This document shows, one piece after another, positions 10,705 to 23,229 of a stretch of DNA of 64,000 nt. The number at the start of each line of letters is the position of its first letter. Position 1 is the stretch's first letter. The DNA is from Aspidiotus rigidus. Its lineage: Eukaryota; Arthropoda; Insecta; Hemiptera; Diaspididae. A model generated the notes under the pieces. The model made no database searches. It had not been told where the DNA came from and saw only the letters and a program-made list of their open reading frames with translations. The stretch spans positions 9,672,001-9,736,000 of the forward strand of contig JAVHKY010000052.1 of the NCBI GenBank assembly GCA_035079385.1, in the 5' to 3' direction. Made by a program: the position numbers and the translations under genes.

Positions 10705-11630
10705 TAACTATAATACGTTGTAATATCTTTAGAATTATATAAAATAAAAATAAATGTATATGTATATATATGTAAAATTTTGTTATAACACCAATAAATG
10801 AATAAATGTGTTAGTAATGGATGTGTTAAGTGTAAGAACGCAAAACTTACATGACATTTCAAAAAAAAATATCTATCATTCGATAAAAACTGTGCTCTTA
10901 GTAAAACAAAGTTTCGAAAAAACGAAGAAGTTTGAAAAAAAACAGAAGAGAGTTTTGAAAAACACGAAAAAGTGAAACATATGTACGTTTTTTCAAGAAA
11001 CGTAAAAAGGTACCTATTCGTTATTTATTCAAAAGGAGGTCCTTCCCGGCGAATTTTATTGATAGCAAAGTTGAAAATACACTTCTTATTCAAATTCCTT
11101 CTCAACGCTTTTATTTGTAATTGAATTTTTTTTCAAATTATTTTAAAGGGAATCGAAGCGTTTCAGATTAAATTTAATCACTCTTTTATGACAATGGAGG
11201 GAAAAAGGAAGTTTTTATCAATCATAGAAGTAGCTTATAAATGAAGTGCATAATATATCGATTTGTCTTTGCTTAATTTCGAATTTTACTTTGAAATATT
11301 CAAACATTCTTTTTGTGGAATCGAATTGCTAAAATGTCATTTCACCCTTTAAAGAAAATTCCGCTTGAATTTTGAACAGTCAGCTCTTCCTGGCAGTGTC
11401 ATACTTTTTGGTAATTATGAAACATTCAACTCCTGTTGTTTCCCCTTTATTATAAATTTTAGTCATGATTTGATTTGTATCATTTTCCAAGCTTAAATAT
11501 CGATGAAAATTAAAATGTTTATAACAACCTCGTTTACTCTCCATTCATTCGCATCATTTTTATTTTTTTTTTTAATTCTTTCACCTTGTAGAGTACGTCT
11601 ACCTTTAGGACGGAACCATCTTCCCAAATT
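10705..11630. other. A+T-rich sequence, no gene recognised
   Basis: Runs of A and T, short frames only. A(AT)AAATAA-type hexamers just after 10704 could serve the preceding gene's 3' end. Confidence 0.5.
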
Positions 11631-12930
11631 TCTATTGAATTGATATAAAAATATGAACTTTTCCTAAATTAAAAAAAACATTTAGCAATAAGGTAAAATG
11701 ATATGAAATGGATACAATAATGATACTTTTACTGCATTGAGAGTAAAAGAGATGAAATTGATACAAAAATGATACAAAAGTTTGAAATTTTTTGGAGTAG
11801 TGAATATCATGGGTGGTTTTTCCGGCCATGTTTTCTTTACCTGAAAAATAGTGCTGGCGCAAAATTTTCAATCTCTCTGGATTCCTATTGAAAATAGATA
11901 CATAAGTGAGAATTCCTATTAAATTGTATACAAATGTTTGAAAATTTTTGGTCTCTCTCATTTTCTATGAAATTGTATACAAATTGATACAAAAAGTATG
12001 AAAAAATTCAAACCTCTGAATTTTTAAAGCCTTGATTTTTCTTTCAGAATTGATACAAATTGATACAAAATGTATGAAAATTTTAAACCTCTGAATTTAT
12101 TTTTCTATTAAAATTGATACAAATTGATACAAAAAATATGAAAAAATTTAATCCTCTGATTTTTTCTGTTAAAATTTGATACAAATTGTATAAAATTGAT
12201 ACAAAAAGTATGAAAATGTTTAATCCTCTGAATTTCTTTTTTCTTTTAGAAAAGATACAAATTGTATAAAATAGATACAAATGTATGAAAATTTTGAATG
12301 TCTGAATTTCTTTTTTTCTATTAAAATTGATACAAATTGTATAAAAATAGAGAATTGATAAGTCGGTGGAGGAAAAGTTTCCGCCACTGAATTTTAATGT
12401 TGTGCAATTGTGAAAAATAAGCCTGATGCATAAGAAAAACGTCATGTCGAATGAGTGGGTTAATATTAGAGCATTTATAATCTTGAATAAAATGGATGAA
12501 ATTGATACAAAAATGATACAAAAGTTTTAAAATTTTTGGAGTAGTGAGTAAGAAAAATTTTTGATATTTACCTTAAAATAACTGAATTTAAATGTTTTTC
12601 ATTATTTTAGTCAATATTAGAGCAGCTATAATCTTGACTAAAATGGGTGAAAATTGATACAAAATGATACAAAATTTTTTTTGAAATTTTTTGGAGTAGT
12701 GAGTAAGAAAAAAAGGTGTGAAATGAATGATATTTGCCTTAAAATAACTAAATTTTTAGTAAAATATTAGAGTACGTAGAATATTGACTAAAAATAGACG
12801 AAATTGATACAAATGGATACGGTACAAAATTTTTTGGAATAGTGAGTAAGAAAAATGATTGATATCTAGCTTAAAATGAGTAAAATTTAACTGTTTTTTT
12901 ATTGATATTTGAGTATGAATTTTTTAGTGG
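11631..12930. repeat. A+T-rich tandem repeats built on AAATTGATACAAA
   Basis: Two related blocks. Up to about 12360 short units repeat AAATTGATACAAATTG, TATGAAAATTTT and CCTCTGAATTT. From about 12460 to 12920 a longer unit of roughly 140-150 bases repeats about three times: a 'TTGACTAAAAT' start, an 'AATTGATACAAA' part, a 'TTTTTGGAGTAGTGAGTAAGAAAAA' part (given here only as its order of words) and a 'CCTTAAAATAACT' part. Minus-strand frames here are repeat artefacts. Confidence 0.8.
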
Positions 12931-13061
12931 GTAGGTACCTTAGTGTTTTGGAGTGGGGTAAACGTACCCATGTACTACTTATATACCAACAGAAAACGCG
13001 GGAAAATGCTAGTTACCTAACTATATTTACAAGTGATTCAAACAAGAAAAAGAAATGAATT

Positions 13062-13831
13062 ACTACCCAACAGCCTAAAAATCGCTGAGCTGAAATTCTC
13101 GAATTGTTAATGAATTTCGAACGCTGAATTCAATGCCGTTCTTAGTTTTTTGATAGGACGTCTCAATTTTTCGTATTCGCGTGAAATATTCACGTTTATT
13201 TGCAGCGCGTTGTTGCGGAACGTAGCGTTCCTTCTCGATAGCCGATACTTCAGGTATTGAGAAGTTGTGTTACGTTCCGTAACAACGCACTGCGAATAAA
13301 CGTGAATATTTCATGCGAATACGAAAAATTGAGACGTCCTATCAAAACACTGAGAACGGCATTGAATTCAGCGTTCAAAATTCATTTAAAATTACAAAAT
13401 TTCAGCTCAGCAATTTTCAAAAAGTCTGAATTTGAGGAGTTATGTCAAAAGGGCACCCGTGAGCAATAGTTGATTTTCAAAATACGTCTTTGGAGTTTCA
13501 TGTTCAGATTACTCATTCCACATTCATTTTATCAAAAAATCTATAATGACAAAAACTATTTTGCGTGTTTTCATCTTTACAGATCACTAATTATTTTTCA
13601 AATTGATCGACGAATGAATCTGGGACAATTCTATAAAGATGTGTACTCGGGAGCCCTTTTTATGGAGATGAGGTTGAGTGACCATAAGCGTGCATGTAAT
13701 TTTTCGTTTTTTCAAAATTTTGTATATTCATAGGAAATGGTTCAGAGAATTAAAAAATGCGGATATCCGCAAAAAGGGCACCCCTTTGACGGGTGCCCTT
13801 TTGACAGATAACTCCTCATTTGTTGGGTAGT
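13062..13831. mobile_element. palindromic element split by a later MITE
   Basis: The left arm 13062-13215 is an inverted match of 13262-13433 and of a short outer part 13818-13831. Outer ends are ACTACCCAACA and TGTTGGGTAGT. Inner landmarks are GCTGAGCTGAAATT and its complement, and CGTGAATATTTCA and its complement. The right arm is interrupted by the MITE at 13434-13817. I could not find a convincing target duplication for the outer element. Confidence 0.75.
13434..13817. mobile_element. MITE family M1, copy 1 (384 bp, ATTT target duplication)
   Basis: Inverted ends GAGGAGTTA...TAACTCCTC, continuing into TGTCAAAAGGGCACCC-like sequence, with a 4-base duplication ATTT on both sides (13430-13433, 13818-13821). 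A strongly similar copy with AAAT duplications is at 53009-53399. The two copies share short frames, but those reflect repeat identity and not a gene. A 4-base A/T target suggests an autonomous partner with TTTA/AAAT preference. Confidence 0.9.
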
Positions 13832-14984
13832 GTTGTCAATAATTATAGCCAATGAGAGATCCGGTCAATTTTTATAGATAATAATAGTTATTCAAGGAAT
13901 ACAACGATAGGTTCAGCGGATGTGCATGGTACAGTACTACCTTGTATAAGGATAAGGTAGGTATGCCCAAATGATAAGAAAATGACCGTCGCCATGTTGA
14001 TAAAGTCGGAGGAGGAGCAGTTTTAGAAAGTTTCAGGAGAGCCGTGAGAAAAATTTGAATATCAAACATTGAATTTTGGTTAATTAGAAAGATTATATCG
14101 ATGAAAACGAAAAATTGTTGAATTATTTCCTTTATTTTTTGTAGTTTGAATTCTTGTATTTGATGTTTTACGTTTCGAATTCTCGAATCGATACGTTGTT
14201 CTAATTTATGGTTATTCATATTACACAAGAGGAGTGTACACCCGAAGGTGTACACTCCCTTGTGTTTCAAATTCTTTTAGGATGCTACTTACTCAGATTG
14301 CTCCGCCTTCAACTTTATCAACATGGTCACAATCCTATTCTTATCACTTGCGCATACCTATCTTATATACTTCCTTACCTTGTATGATATAAGCTCATAG
14401 TTTAGGAATTCGTACAACGTCTTCAAAATTAGACATATATATATTTAAAAAAGAACTTATTTTCTTCAAATTTAAGGGGTGGTAACCTATGGCGAGATTT
14501 CCGGGTATTTCGCCCCAAGCCGTCATACATAATCAGAACAATAACGAATCGAATATTTGGATTAAAGACGCGTACAAACTCCTCCTTAATTAGTAAATTT
14601 AGACGTTGATAATTCATAGGAAAATCGAGTCAGCTACCACTACTATGGCATTAATTGGTCGCTCCGTAATCGCAGATCTCTCTATCTCGTAGCTGCATTC
14701 ACTAGATACGTGACTTGTATCTAGACTACGCCAATACTACAATTATCGGCGATCCACCTGGGATTTTGTGAACCGCAATGTCCGAGTCCCTTCGTCATGG
14801 TCCCTCTCCTATCATATAATAGAAAATATAGAACACCTCCCTGTTAAATATATTATAAGCAGAATGCAAAAAGCTATTGTAATTAAGGTATGCAGCATGG
14901 TCAGGATGTTTTTTTGGTGAATTGTAAACGTTCTCAGCGCTTGGAGCATTTACGCTCCCGCGCTGGAAATGTAATTTAATCCAA

Positions 14985-14987
<3 letters not shown>
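13832..14987. other. no gene recognised, one strong hairpin
   Basis: Short frames only. The notable item is the hairpin at 14223-14265, described separately. Confidence 0.45.
14223..14265 (-). repeat. long perfect hairpin with cUUCGg loop if transcribed leftward
   Basis: GGAGTGTACACC - CGAA - GGTGTACACTCC, with ACACAAG/TTGTGT extending the stem outside one bulge. Read on the minus strand the loop is C(UUCG)G, the unusually stable RNA tetraloop. I cannot tell whether it belongs to a transcript. Confidence 0.7.

Positions 14988-15037
<50 letters not shown>
14988..15037. repeat. (TA)n microsatellite
   Basis: About 25 TA units, uninterrupted. Confidence 0.97.
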
Positions 15038-15038
<1 letters not shown>

Positions 15039-15061
15039 CTGTACAGATTGTGCGCCTCGGG

Positions 15062-15176
<115 letters not shown>

Positions 15177-15239
15177 CATATAACCCTGCCAAGTATTCCC
15201 CCAGCAGTCCCTCTCCAATCTTTTCTGTTAGTTAGGTAT

Positions 15240-15264
15240 TGTGTGTGTGTGTGTGTGTGTGTGT
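15240..15264. repeat. (GT)n microsatellite
   Basis: About twelve GT units. Confidence 0.95.
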
Positions 15265-17820
15265 AAGGGGGGTCTTCTATGGGACTCAGACTACAATTTG
15301 TAAGTTTCCGAAATGATCTTCTAATTTTAAATTTAATTTTATTCACAAATTTTGTTTACTTCTGCCATCCAACCTCTAATATAGGTGTGCCAACAACACC
15401 TCATGCCAAAGCAGAAAAAAAAAAGGACGATTAGCCTAGGGCAGTGGAGACTCAATATTTTTGTTACCTGTTGATTAACGCGTAAGAGTAGAACATTTAG
15501 AACAAGTCCACTTTAAGCAGTCGTAGGCCTACCTATAAAATAGCTTCATTGGGAGTATAATTGTCCATTAATTTAGGAAGGTGCGTGCGGGCTGTGGCTC
15601 TATTGTATCATTGAGTTGTCTGAATGAATTTGATTTTGTCAGCAATAGTCTACTTGATGATCAGATAAATACGAAAATTAAAGTAAATTGTTCTCCCCAT
15701 AGGTAATACGTTTGTTATTCTGGTACATTGAACAAATCTACATTGATTAAGCGCCAGAGACTATATTATCGTAGTTCCGGTTTATTTTTGATTTTTAATT
15801 CTACTTTCAACCTAGGAAACGTTTCTCCGTATTTCGTAATTAATTGGTTTTTTCTTCTTTGCTCTTTATTTTTTTTTTGAATTGTTCTTTTGACCTACAA
15901 ATTTCATTAATTTCATTTCGTTTTCTTTCATTTCGGACCAAAAGATTTTGTTTTTCCTACTCGAGAAATTTGACCTACCTGGTCTCATCCAAATTATTTC
16001 TCTTTTAATTTCATCTCTGACTTCGAATAAACCTTGTGTCTGTGATGATAATTCGTTGTGGATTAGTTACGTGTCTAGATGTAAACCAAAATCAAATCCT
16101 GGAGAGTTTAATACCTAGGTACTCGAAAATTTCAAGAATCCCCTACCCTCCGGCTCAATGAGTTTTCTTCGTAGGTGCGTTGCATAAAATTAAAAGAATT
16201 GGCTCTCGATAATTCAATATTATCGCAATTCAAGTGTTTATTTAAGCCTCATTTATTTTACTTGTTTTTAATGAATTAGAAACCGAAAATGAGACAAAAG
16301 ATTAGTATACGCCGATTATATTTACTTCAAGTAATGTTGATTGTATAATATACTGGTTTCCTAAAGTCGCAATGGACATTGGAAAGTCGCACTGGATATT
16401 CGAAACGTCGGAATTACAAATTATTTCTTAATCTATTTAGTACCTACCTGACGTTTACTTTACTTCAATAAGTGCAAAAACATACCCAATCTGTCTCTAT
16501 TCAGATAGAGAAAATTTTCTTGGTTGTCTAGGCTACACAATGTACGACTAATTATGGCGTGCTGACTACGCTACACATTTAGGTAGATATTTGAAGAGTT
16601 CATATTTGTCAATATTAATTTTTCGACAACTTGCAATTCCCGAAAATCTTCTAAGTTTTACCATAATGAAATAACGTATATTTGGTACGTATAATTCTCA
16701 TCACCCATTGAGAAGCCACCGATCAACCGTTGAAAACGCGAACGAGTAACTTCCATACTCAGTTAGAACCGTTTTCCACGAATTTGGTTGACTCGACTAT
16801 TTGTTGAGCGCACTCATACCCGCACTTGAAATGTACAATCGTACAGACATACGTAATAGGTGTATCAGTCAAAGAAGTAATGTCTGACTCACTCAAAAAA
16901 TGTCATTCATATTTTACAATTTTTTTTTTTTTTTTTTACTCGCAATCATAAAGTATTTCCCCTTCTTTGATCGAAGGTTTTACGATATGAAAGTAACGAT
17001 GTTTAATTTATTGTTTCAAAAAAGATAACGAATAATTTTATTGTGTTTTCCGTGTTGAAGAAATTATACTACAGTGCTTATTTTTTTTTCTTTTCTTTCA
17101 TTCAATTCATCCTGTTTTGTTTTTATTATTTTTTTAGGGGGAACAAAAAAATTGGAGATACGTTTTGAGAAAATGATCTACAAGTATCTGAGAAAGTGGA
17201 TGTTTCTGGTCAATGTCGATATGTCAGAGACTAGTGATAATTAAAATTCGTGAAATAAATCACAGTAATTTGGAGGTACACGTTGAAACATTATTATTTA
17301 GAAAAGAGGGAATACAAAGGTGTAATTCAAAGAAGAGAATTATTCTTTGTTATTTTAGTTCCGAGATATTAAGGAAGGGAAGTAAATCGTGTTTCCACTA
17401 ACATCTTTTTTTTTTATCTACCTTCATCGATATTTCATAAGGGAGCGATATTAAATTAATTGCAAAATCAATACAGGATTTGGAACATTATATTAATTTA
17501 TGGAATCGCAGTCAATAATTTTAAGTCGTAATCATTAGACCTAACTGCGTTTAAAAAAAGGGTAAGAAAGAAATGAAGACATACTAAAATATTTGAGTTG
17601 CTAATGTATTCAATACTAAATATATATTAGGTACCTTTACAGTGTAAAAGCCTGCTGGGGATATGGTTTTTTGTTCTTTTTTCTAATCGGCTGGCTAGGT
17701 TTGCGTTTGAATTTCTTAGTTTCTTCTTCCTGTGACTTTTCTCGTATAAGTACGCGACCCTTCGCAGGAATAATTGGGAGGGCTTCTTTCGGTACCCAAC
17801 TCTTTTGGAATCTGTCGTTT
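15265..17820. other. no gene recognised
   Basis: A+T-rich, with homopolymer T runs (for example near 16921). No exon, RNA gene or repeat boundary that I can support. Confidence 0.45.
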
Positions 17821-17824
17821 TGTG

Positions 17825-18075
17825 ATGTATTTTTACCGACTTTTCCTATTGGAAAATTGAGGTAATATACCCGTCTGTTGAGGTTTCCTTATAGGCCTAT
17901 TTATTATTTATTTATTAATATTATAAGATTTTTTTGTCCGCGGAACTCCTGCGAAACTACCCGATAGGTTTTTTTGTAACTCGGCCATGTTGTAGTAGCA
18001 TTATCTCTGAAGATGTGCATCTGCAATTTTTTTGAGGATCGATTGAGTAGTTCTCGAGAAATTTTCAGAGAAGCG
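17825..18075. repeat. dispersed repeat, copy a
   Basis: Shares ordered landmarks with about 18955-19175: ACCGACTTTTC, an AAAATTGAGGTA-like stretch, and TTTTTTTGTCCGCGGA followed by CCTGC. The order of landmarks is kept but the sequence is diverged, so this is an old repeat family and not a local duplication. Confidence 0.55.
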
Positions 18076-18954
18076 GATTTTCCTATTCTTACATTTGTTA
18101 TCAGTACGTGTATTGTGATGAAAAACCACTTATTTAACAGTCACATTCTTGGTTCATTCTTGGTTCGAGAAGTTCATTGAATTTTTCTTTTCAATAATAT
18201 TTTAGCCATTCTTCCTACTTGGAAATTTAGTACCCTTCTATCTCGCTTCCACAGCACCTAAAGCCTTGAACTTTGTTTTGTTACATTTGTTTTTGAACGG
18301 ATAGTGGCAATGGCGGGTTGTTCATTTTTTTTATTAATAATAGTCATACTCGACAGTGAAAACCTTGAGTTTGAATGATTGAGTACAATTTAGTCTTCAA
18401 GTGTGCTGCAAGACTATCTTGGTGACTTCATTCTTAATTAATTATTGATTTATACGTCATTTTTCGTGTATACATAATTGATAGTGGTACATGGTTGATT
18501 TGAGGTGTCTCAGGAGATGGGAATATCATTTTTAATTTGGACTGGCTTCTTTGAGTGAGATTTGAGGTTAGACTAACGAGTGAACCATGCTCGGGTGCAA
18601 TATGTTTTTTTGTTAATATGTTTGGAAAAATAAAAGTGTGAGGGAAGGAATGAGGGGTTGACTGATGGGTGATTAGTTGCTTTTTTGGCTTCGATATCGA
18701 TTTTTTTCGTTTTTCGAGGTCTCCTTGTAGCTGGATTCCCAGATAAAGAATTTTGGGATGTAGTTTGCATAGAAAATGGTGATGAGAGCGCGAATACAAT
18801 TTATGAGTGCATGAGTGGAATAGCAGCTGGAACTAGCATTAAGAGATACCAGGAATCGGACGTGATAAAGAATTGAACCACTCAGCCTAATATACAGTAT
18901 ACTAGACTAATACTACGCTGAGAATAACGTTCAGGAAAAAGTGATCGTGAAGCA
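18076..18954. other. no gene recognised
   Basis: Short frames on both strands only. The TATACAGTATACTAGAC near 18890 is related to the unit at 735-1212. Confidence 0.4.
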
Positions 18955-19175
18955 TTTTTTTAACCGACTTTTCTAGCTCGAAAAATGAGGTATTACATCT
19001 GTAGGAAAATTGACAGGGGGAGGAAGCAGTGAACTTTCTAGACGCTTTGAAGGCCCTACATTACTTTCAGCCTGAAAAAAATGTAGGTTTCTTTATATAG
19101 GCTTCTATTTAGGTTTATATAAAATTTTTTTGTCCGCGGATCCCCTGCAAAACCACTGGATGAATTTTTTCGAGT
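18955..19175. repeat. dispersed repeat, copy b
   Basis: Direct-orientation relative of 17825-18075, sharing ACCGACTTTTC and TTTTTTTGTCCGCGGA. Confidence 0.55.
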
Positions 19176-19254
19176 CTTAGACACGCACTCAATGGGTTTT
19201 GCATTGAGAGAGGAAAAGTCAAGTATTACTCACGCGACTGCGTGAATATTTTTC

Positions 19255-19824
19255 CCCCCTTTTATAATATATAGCTCGGAGGTCGAAATTTTTCCAAGTC
19301 CCCCTTCTATTATATATAGCTTAGAGGTAGAAATTTTAACAGAGAACCTGTTCTACTCTCAAGCTATACATGGTGGAAAAGGGACACAGAAAAATTAAGA
19401 CCTCCAAGCTATATACAATAGAAGGGGGACTTGAAAAAATTTCGACCTCCGAGGAGAGGGACTAAGAAAAGTTTCGTTTCTTGAGCTGTGTATGATGGGA
19501 GAGAGATTTGGAAAAATTTCCACTCTCGAGCTATATATTTCCGAGTCCCTAAAATAGGTCCAGGTCACTAATGACGTCCCATTTTATCTTAGGTTTATAC
19601 TAATTCTAGGCTTGCTTGAATTCTCAATACCAAAACTAATTTGACTCATAGAACAGGTTCTCTGCGTTCCTCGTTCAACTTCGTTAAGGAAGCCGTCGTG
19701 TTTTTACAAGTCCCCCTTCTATCACATATAGCTCGGAGGAAGAAATCGTTTTGAGTCCCCCTTTCATAATATATAATTCGGAAGTAGAAAATTTTCCAAG
19801 TTGTCTCTGTATTATGTATATGTT
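19255..19824. repeat. cluster of short repeat units (TATATAGCTCGAG / GTCGAAATTTTTCC type)
   Basis: Units of roughly 45-50 bases, in both orientations, built from TCGAAATTTTTCCAAG, TCCCCCTTCTATCA and TATATAGCTCGGAGG. The same units return at 20870-20960 and 22255-22990. Between them lie longer shared words such as GAACAGGTTC and GAATTCAAGCAAG. Confidence 0.75.
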
Positions 19825-20868
19825 AGGCTCAATTGCCGAAATCGCTCATTGGGCAAAAAAATTGACTGCAACGCGTTTTGGTGAGTGCGAAACAACCAGT
19901 ATACGAAATGAGCAATTCTAGTACAACCAGAATGCGTTTTGAAATGTTTAATTTCCAGATCGCGTTGTGGCCTATGCTAATCGTTTATTTTTAAAACTCT
20001 TTGAAATTTTCTATGAATATGAAAAATATGTTATTTCTTTTTTTTACATAATTATAGGCTACTTATTTTTACATGAAGAATTCGAGTGACATTTTGAGTT
20101 ACATTTCATTTTGTTCGCGAGGCTTCTATCGATGCAATAGCGTTTACAATTACAGTGAACAAAGCCTTGCTCGCTGCCCGAAAGTGCAGCAGATGCTGAT
20201 CTTAAGGTCATTGATGTTGTAGGCACATCTGCGGGGGTAATGAATGTACTATCGGCGATGGTAAACTTATTTCGAGCGTACAAATTTTTGAAAATTCTCT
20301 CCTCTGTACCGACTTTGTACAATCCAGAAGAATTAATTTCAATTACCACCGCTAGGACACTTCGGGGAGCTGCATATCCGCGATCGACATCAGGTACACG
20401 TAATAAAATGTTTTTACCCACTGGAATCGGTGGAAATCTGGCATTCAAACGCGATAGCATTTTTTCCGTTTGTCTTTTCAACCCATTCCTTGCACCCTCG
20501 CGTTGACATCCAACAGCCTTGGTTCACTCACAACGGTCGCAAATGATTTCCTCGGAAGATTCGTCCTTTGGTACTCCGCAGCTGATCACTACATCTCTTC
20601 TTCCTCAATACTTCTCATAAACACGATTAGGCTTCTTCCCGTTTTTATCGTTTTCTCAGGTTTGAACGAGATTATTCGAGAACGCGTTGTGGTTCTTTTT
20701 ATGAAAATTGAACAGACCTGAGACCAGAACGCGGACTGATAGTTTCGCATTTTACAACACGTTCCGGTTGTTTCCTGAAATGCACAAACGCTGCGCTGAA
20801 TTTCTCGTACTGGTAAACGCGTTGCGGTCAATTTTTTTGCCCAATGAGCGATTTCAGCAATTGAACCT
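19825..20868 (-). mobile_element. TIR element carrying a KRBA2/Ginger-type integrase fragment
   Basis: Ends AGGCTCAATTGCCGAAATCG and its diverged complement (20849-20868), continuing about 50 bases inward (CGCTCATTGGGCAAAAAAAT). It has landed in the TATATAGCTC repeat. A TA lies at both edges; a longer duplication is not clear. It contains the coding remnant at 20059-20481. The size of about 1 kb means most of the transposase is missing. Confidence 0.75.
20059..20481 (-). pseudogene. C-terminal fragment of a KRAB-A-domain-2-like (Ginger-type) integrase
   Basis: A 140-codon frame. It contains RFPPIPVGKNILLRVPDVDRG, given here as its ordered words RFPPIPVG and VPDVDRG, then YKVGTEERIFKNLY, ADVPTTSMTLRSAS, and a cysteine-rich tail GFVHCNCKRYC...CNSKCHSNSSCKNK. 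This order matches the C-terminal part of animal KRBA2-like proteins, which are domesticated or mobile integrases with a DDE core. The DDE core itself is not present upstream. Family recognition is from memory of the conserved VDRG and CNSKCH words. Confidence 0.75.
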
Positions 20869-21439
20869 AAAATATATAACTCAGAAGTAGACATTTTTCC
20901 AAGTCCCCCTTTTATCAGCTCGGAGGTAGAAATTCTTTCTAAGTCCCACCTCTTGCCGTCCTTCGCCACGCGGCTGGCGCTCGTTATTTTTCTCCAAATT
21001 ACCCTCTTATAAAACAGGTTCCCTGTTAAAAAGATCATGTTTTATGTCTATCATAGTATAAGTTAGTTCTCTGCTTGTTACTTTTATACTCGTAACTATG
21101 CAAATCTAGTATACTGTATGTAGTTGTCAAGCTAACTAGTTCTGAGGGCCTCAGTCGCTCCGCTCGCTCGCCCCGTGCATAGTCCAATTTGAGTTTAGTA
21201 CCTTGTAGTAGGTATACTGCGTCTTGGACTCAATTTACCTACCAGCACGTTTTTATCCAGAAATTAGTATCATTTATTATGAGAAACGAGTAATGGTTCA
21301 ACTATTTTTTTAGAGCTCACAAACGTTCAGGAAATGTTCAGAAAAAAAACGACGGCTTCCGTAACGAAAACGTGGAACGTGAGGAACCTGTACTAAGATT
21401 CAAATTGGTTTGGTATTGAGAATTCAAGCAAGCCTAGAC
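20869..21439. other. repeat-derived sequence, no gene
   Basis: Contains one more TATATAACTCAGAAG unit, a copy related to 735-1212 near 21090-21210 and the words GACGGCTTCCGTAACGAA and GGAACCTGTAC that recur near 22080-22120 and, inverted, near 19650-19690. Confidence 0.5.
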
Positions 21440-22009
21440 CAGGCATGAGCAACCTTTTTCCTTCCGCGGGCCAGATTGTAAAGTTGGTAGGAAGGCGCGG
21501 GCCGGATACAAAAATTGAAAAGTTACCTTTTGATAATTTACCTTGTACATATCAACTTTTTGAGATCAGTTTGTGTGACTTATACAAACGTAATGTTATT
21601 TATAAACGTGAGAATACGCAGTCTGTAGCTTTCTACAACTGAAGGCTGTTCGTGGGAAAGAGCGTAAGTGCTATCGGAACCGAGAATGAGGTTTTCATTG
21701 ATCCTATATATTTAGAGTCACGACAATACGATTTTCATGCTCTGTTGTATCTCATTCATATTTTTGTGGTACATACACGCTTTCCCAGGACAGAGAAAAC
21801 GTTTATATTGCGTTCGCAAAGCTCATTTAACCGCTCTCCCGAGGTATTTTGTTATTGGCACTTGTGCTCTTTTTCACGAACACCCTTCAACTTATTCGTA
21901 CTTGTAGTATACTTCAGTAAAAGTTCATTTTTTTAATACATTTCATGAAATGTTTGTGATGTCGCTGCGAGCCGCATCTGGTCCGCGGGCCGTAGGTTGC
22001 CCATCCTTG
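21440..22009. mobile_element. non-autonomous hAT element (570 bp)
   Basis: Ends CAGGCATGAGCAACC and GGTTGCCCATCCTTG (complement CAAGGATGGGCAACC), with an inner match to CCGCGGGCC. The 8-base flanks GCCTAGAC and TCCTAGAC match at seven of eight. The uninterrupted form GAATTCAAGCAAGTCTAGAC followed by CTAGTATAAAGCTAGTA is present at about 22170-22210, a paralogous empty site. No transposase frame. Confidence 0.88.
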
Positions 22010-22254
22010 TCCTAGACCTAGTATTAAGCTAGTATGAAGGAAGCCTAGACCTATTATAAACCAAGTATAAGAAAAGCGACGGCTTCCTTAGAAGTTAAGC
22101 GAGGAACGCAGGGAACCTGTATTATGAGCAAATTGACCTGTTTTATGAGCAAATTGGATTTGGTATTGAGAATTCAAGCAAGTCTAGACCTAGTATAAAG
22201 CTAGTACATATAAAGAAGGCCTAGACCTACTATAAGCCTAGTATAATATAGTTT

Positions 22255-22982
22255 AAGAGTCTAAATTTTTCTTGACTCTCGAGCTATGTATGATAGGAGA
22301 GGGACTTGAAAAAATGTCATCCTCCAATCTATATACAATTAGATTCGAAATTTTTCCTAGTACTTTCCTGTCACACATAGCTCGAGTCGAAATTTTTCCA
22401 AATCCCCATTCCATCACATGTATCTCGGAAGTCGAAATTTTTCCAAGAGCCCCTCCTATGACATATACCTCGAGTCGAAATTTTTTTAAGTTTTTTGCCG
22501 GACGGCACATGGCGCACGGCGATTTTGTCAACCCCCCCCCCCCCCCCCATAAAAGGACGTCATCAGTGACCTGGACCTATTTTAGGGATCTCGAAATATT
22601 ATATAGGTCGAGAGTCGAAATTTTTCTAAGTTCCTTTCTTATCACATATAGCTCGGAGGTTGAAATTCTTCTAGTCCCCTTTCTACCATGTATAGTTCGA
22701 GAGTCGAAATTTTTTCAAGTCACCCTCCTATCATGTATAGCTCGAGAGTCGAAATTTTCCCCATTCACTTTCCTATCATATATGGCTCAATTGTCGAAAT
22801 TTTTCCAAGTTTTTTGTCGGACGGCGCATGGCGCACTGCAAATTTCTCAAAAAACAAAACCATAGAACAGGTTCCTCGTTAAAAACGCAGTGCGCCATGC
22901 GCCGTCCAACAAAAAACTTGGAAAAATTTCGACTCTCGAGCCATACATGATAGGAAGGGGACATGAAAAAAATTTTGACTCT
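22255..22982. repeat. second cluster of TCGAAATTTTTCCAAG / TATATAGCTCGAG units
   Basis: About ten units in tandem but irregularly spaced, with a C run at 22531-22548 and a short inverted pair around GGACGGCGCATGGCGCAC (22816-22833 with its complement about 22891-22908). Frames such as 22272-22865 are repeat artefacts. Confidence 0.75.
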
Positions 22983-23229
22983 CTAAATCTGTCGTAGCGC
23001 GAAAACGCAAAACGTTAGACATATAGTTTAAAAGTACAAATTTTGTATTTCAATTTTATTTTTAATTTGAGCCATATCCGAAGTTTCTACGACTTTTCTG
23101 AGCCGAGTTATGGAACAAAATGTGCCGCAAAATTCACCAAATCGCCAGGGTTCCCATAATAGGGCTTGAAAATTAATTAATTTACAGTATTGAGCTGAAT
23201 TTCGAAAGTTTTAATAATCAGATTATTGT

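Noticed and set aside
13470..13733. Frame MFRLLIPHSFYQK... shared with 53077-53259
   Set aside because: Shared because both lie in copies of MITE M1; it differs by frame-breaking changes and has no domain.
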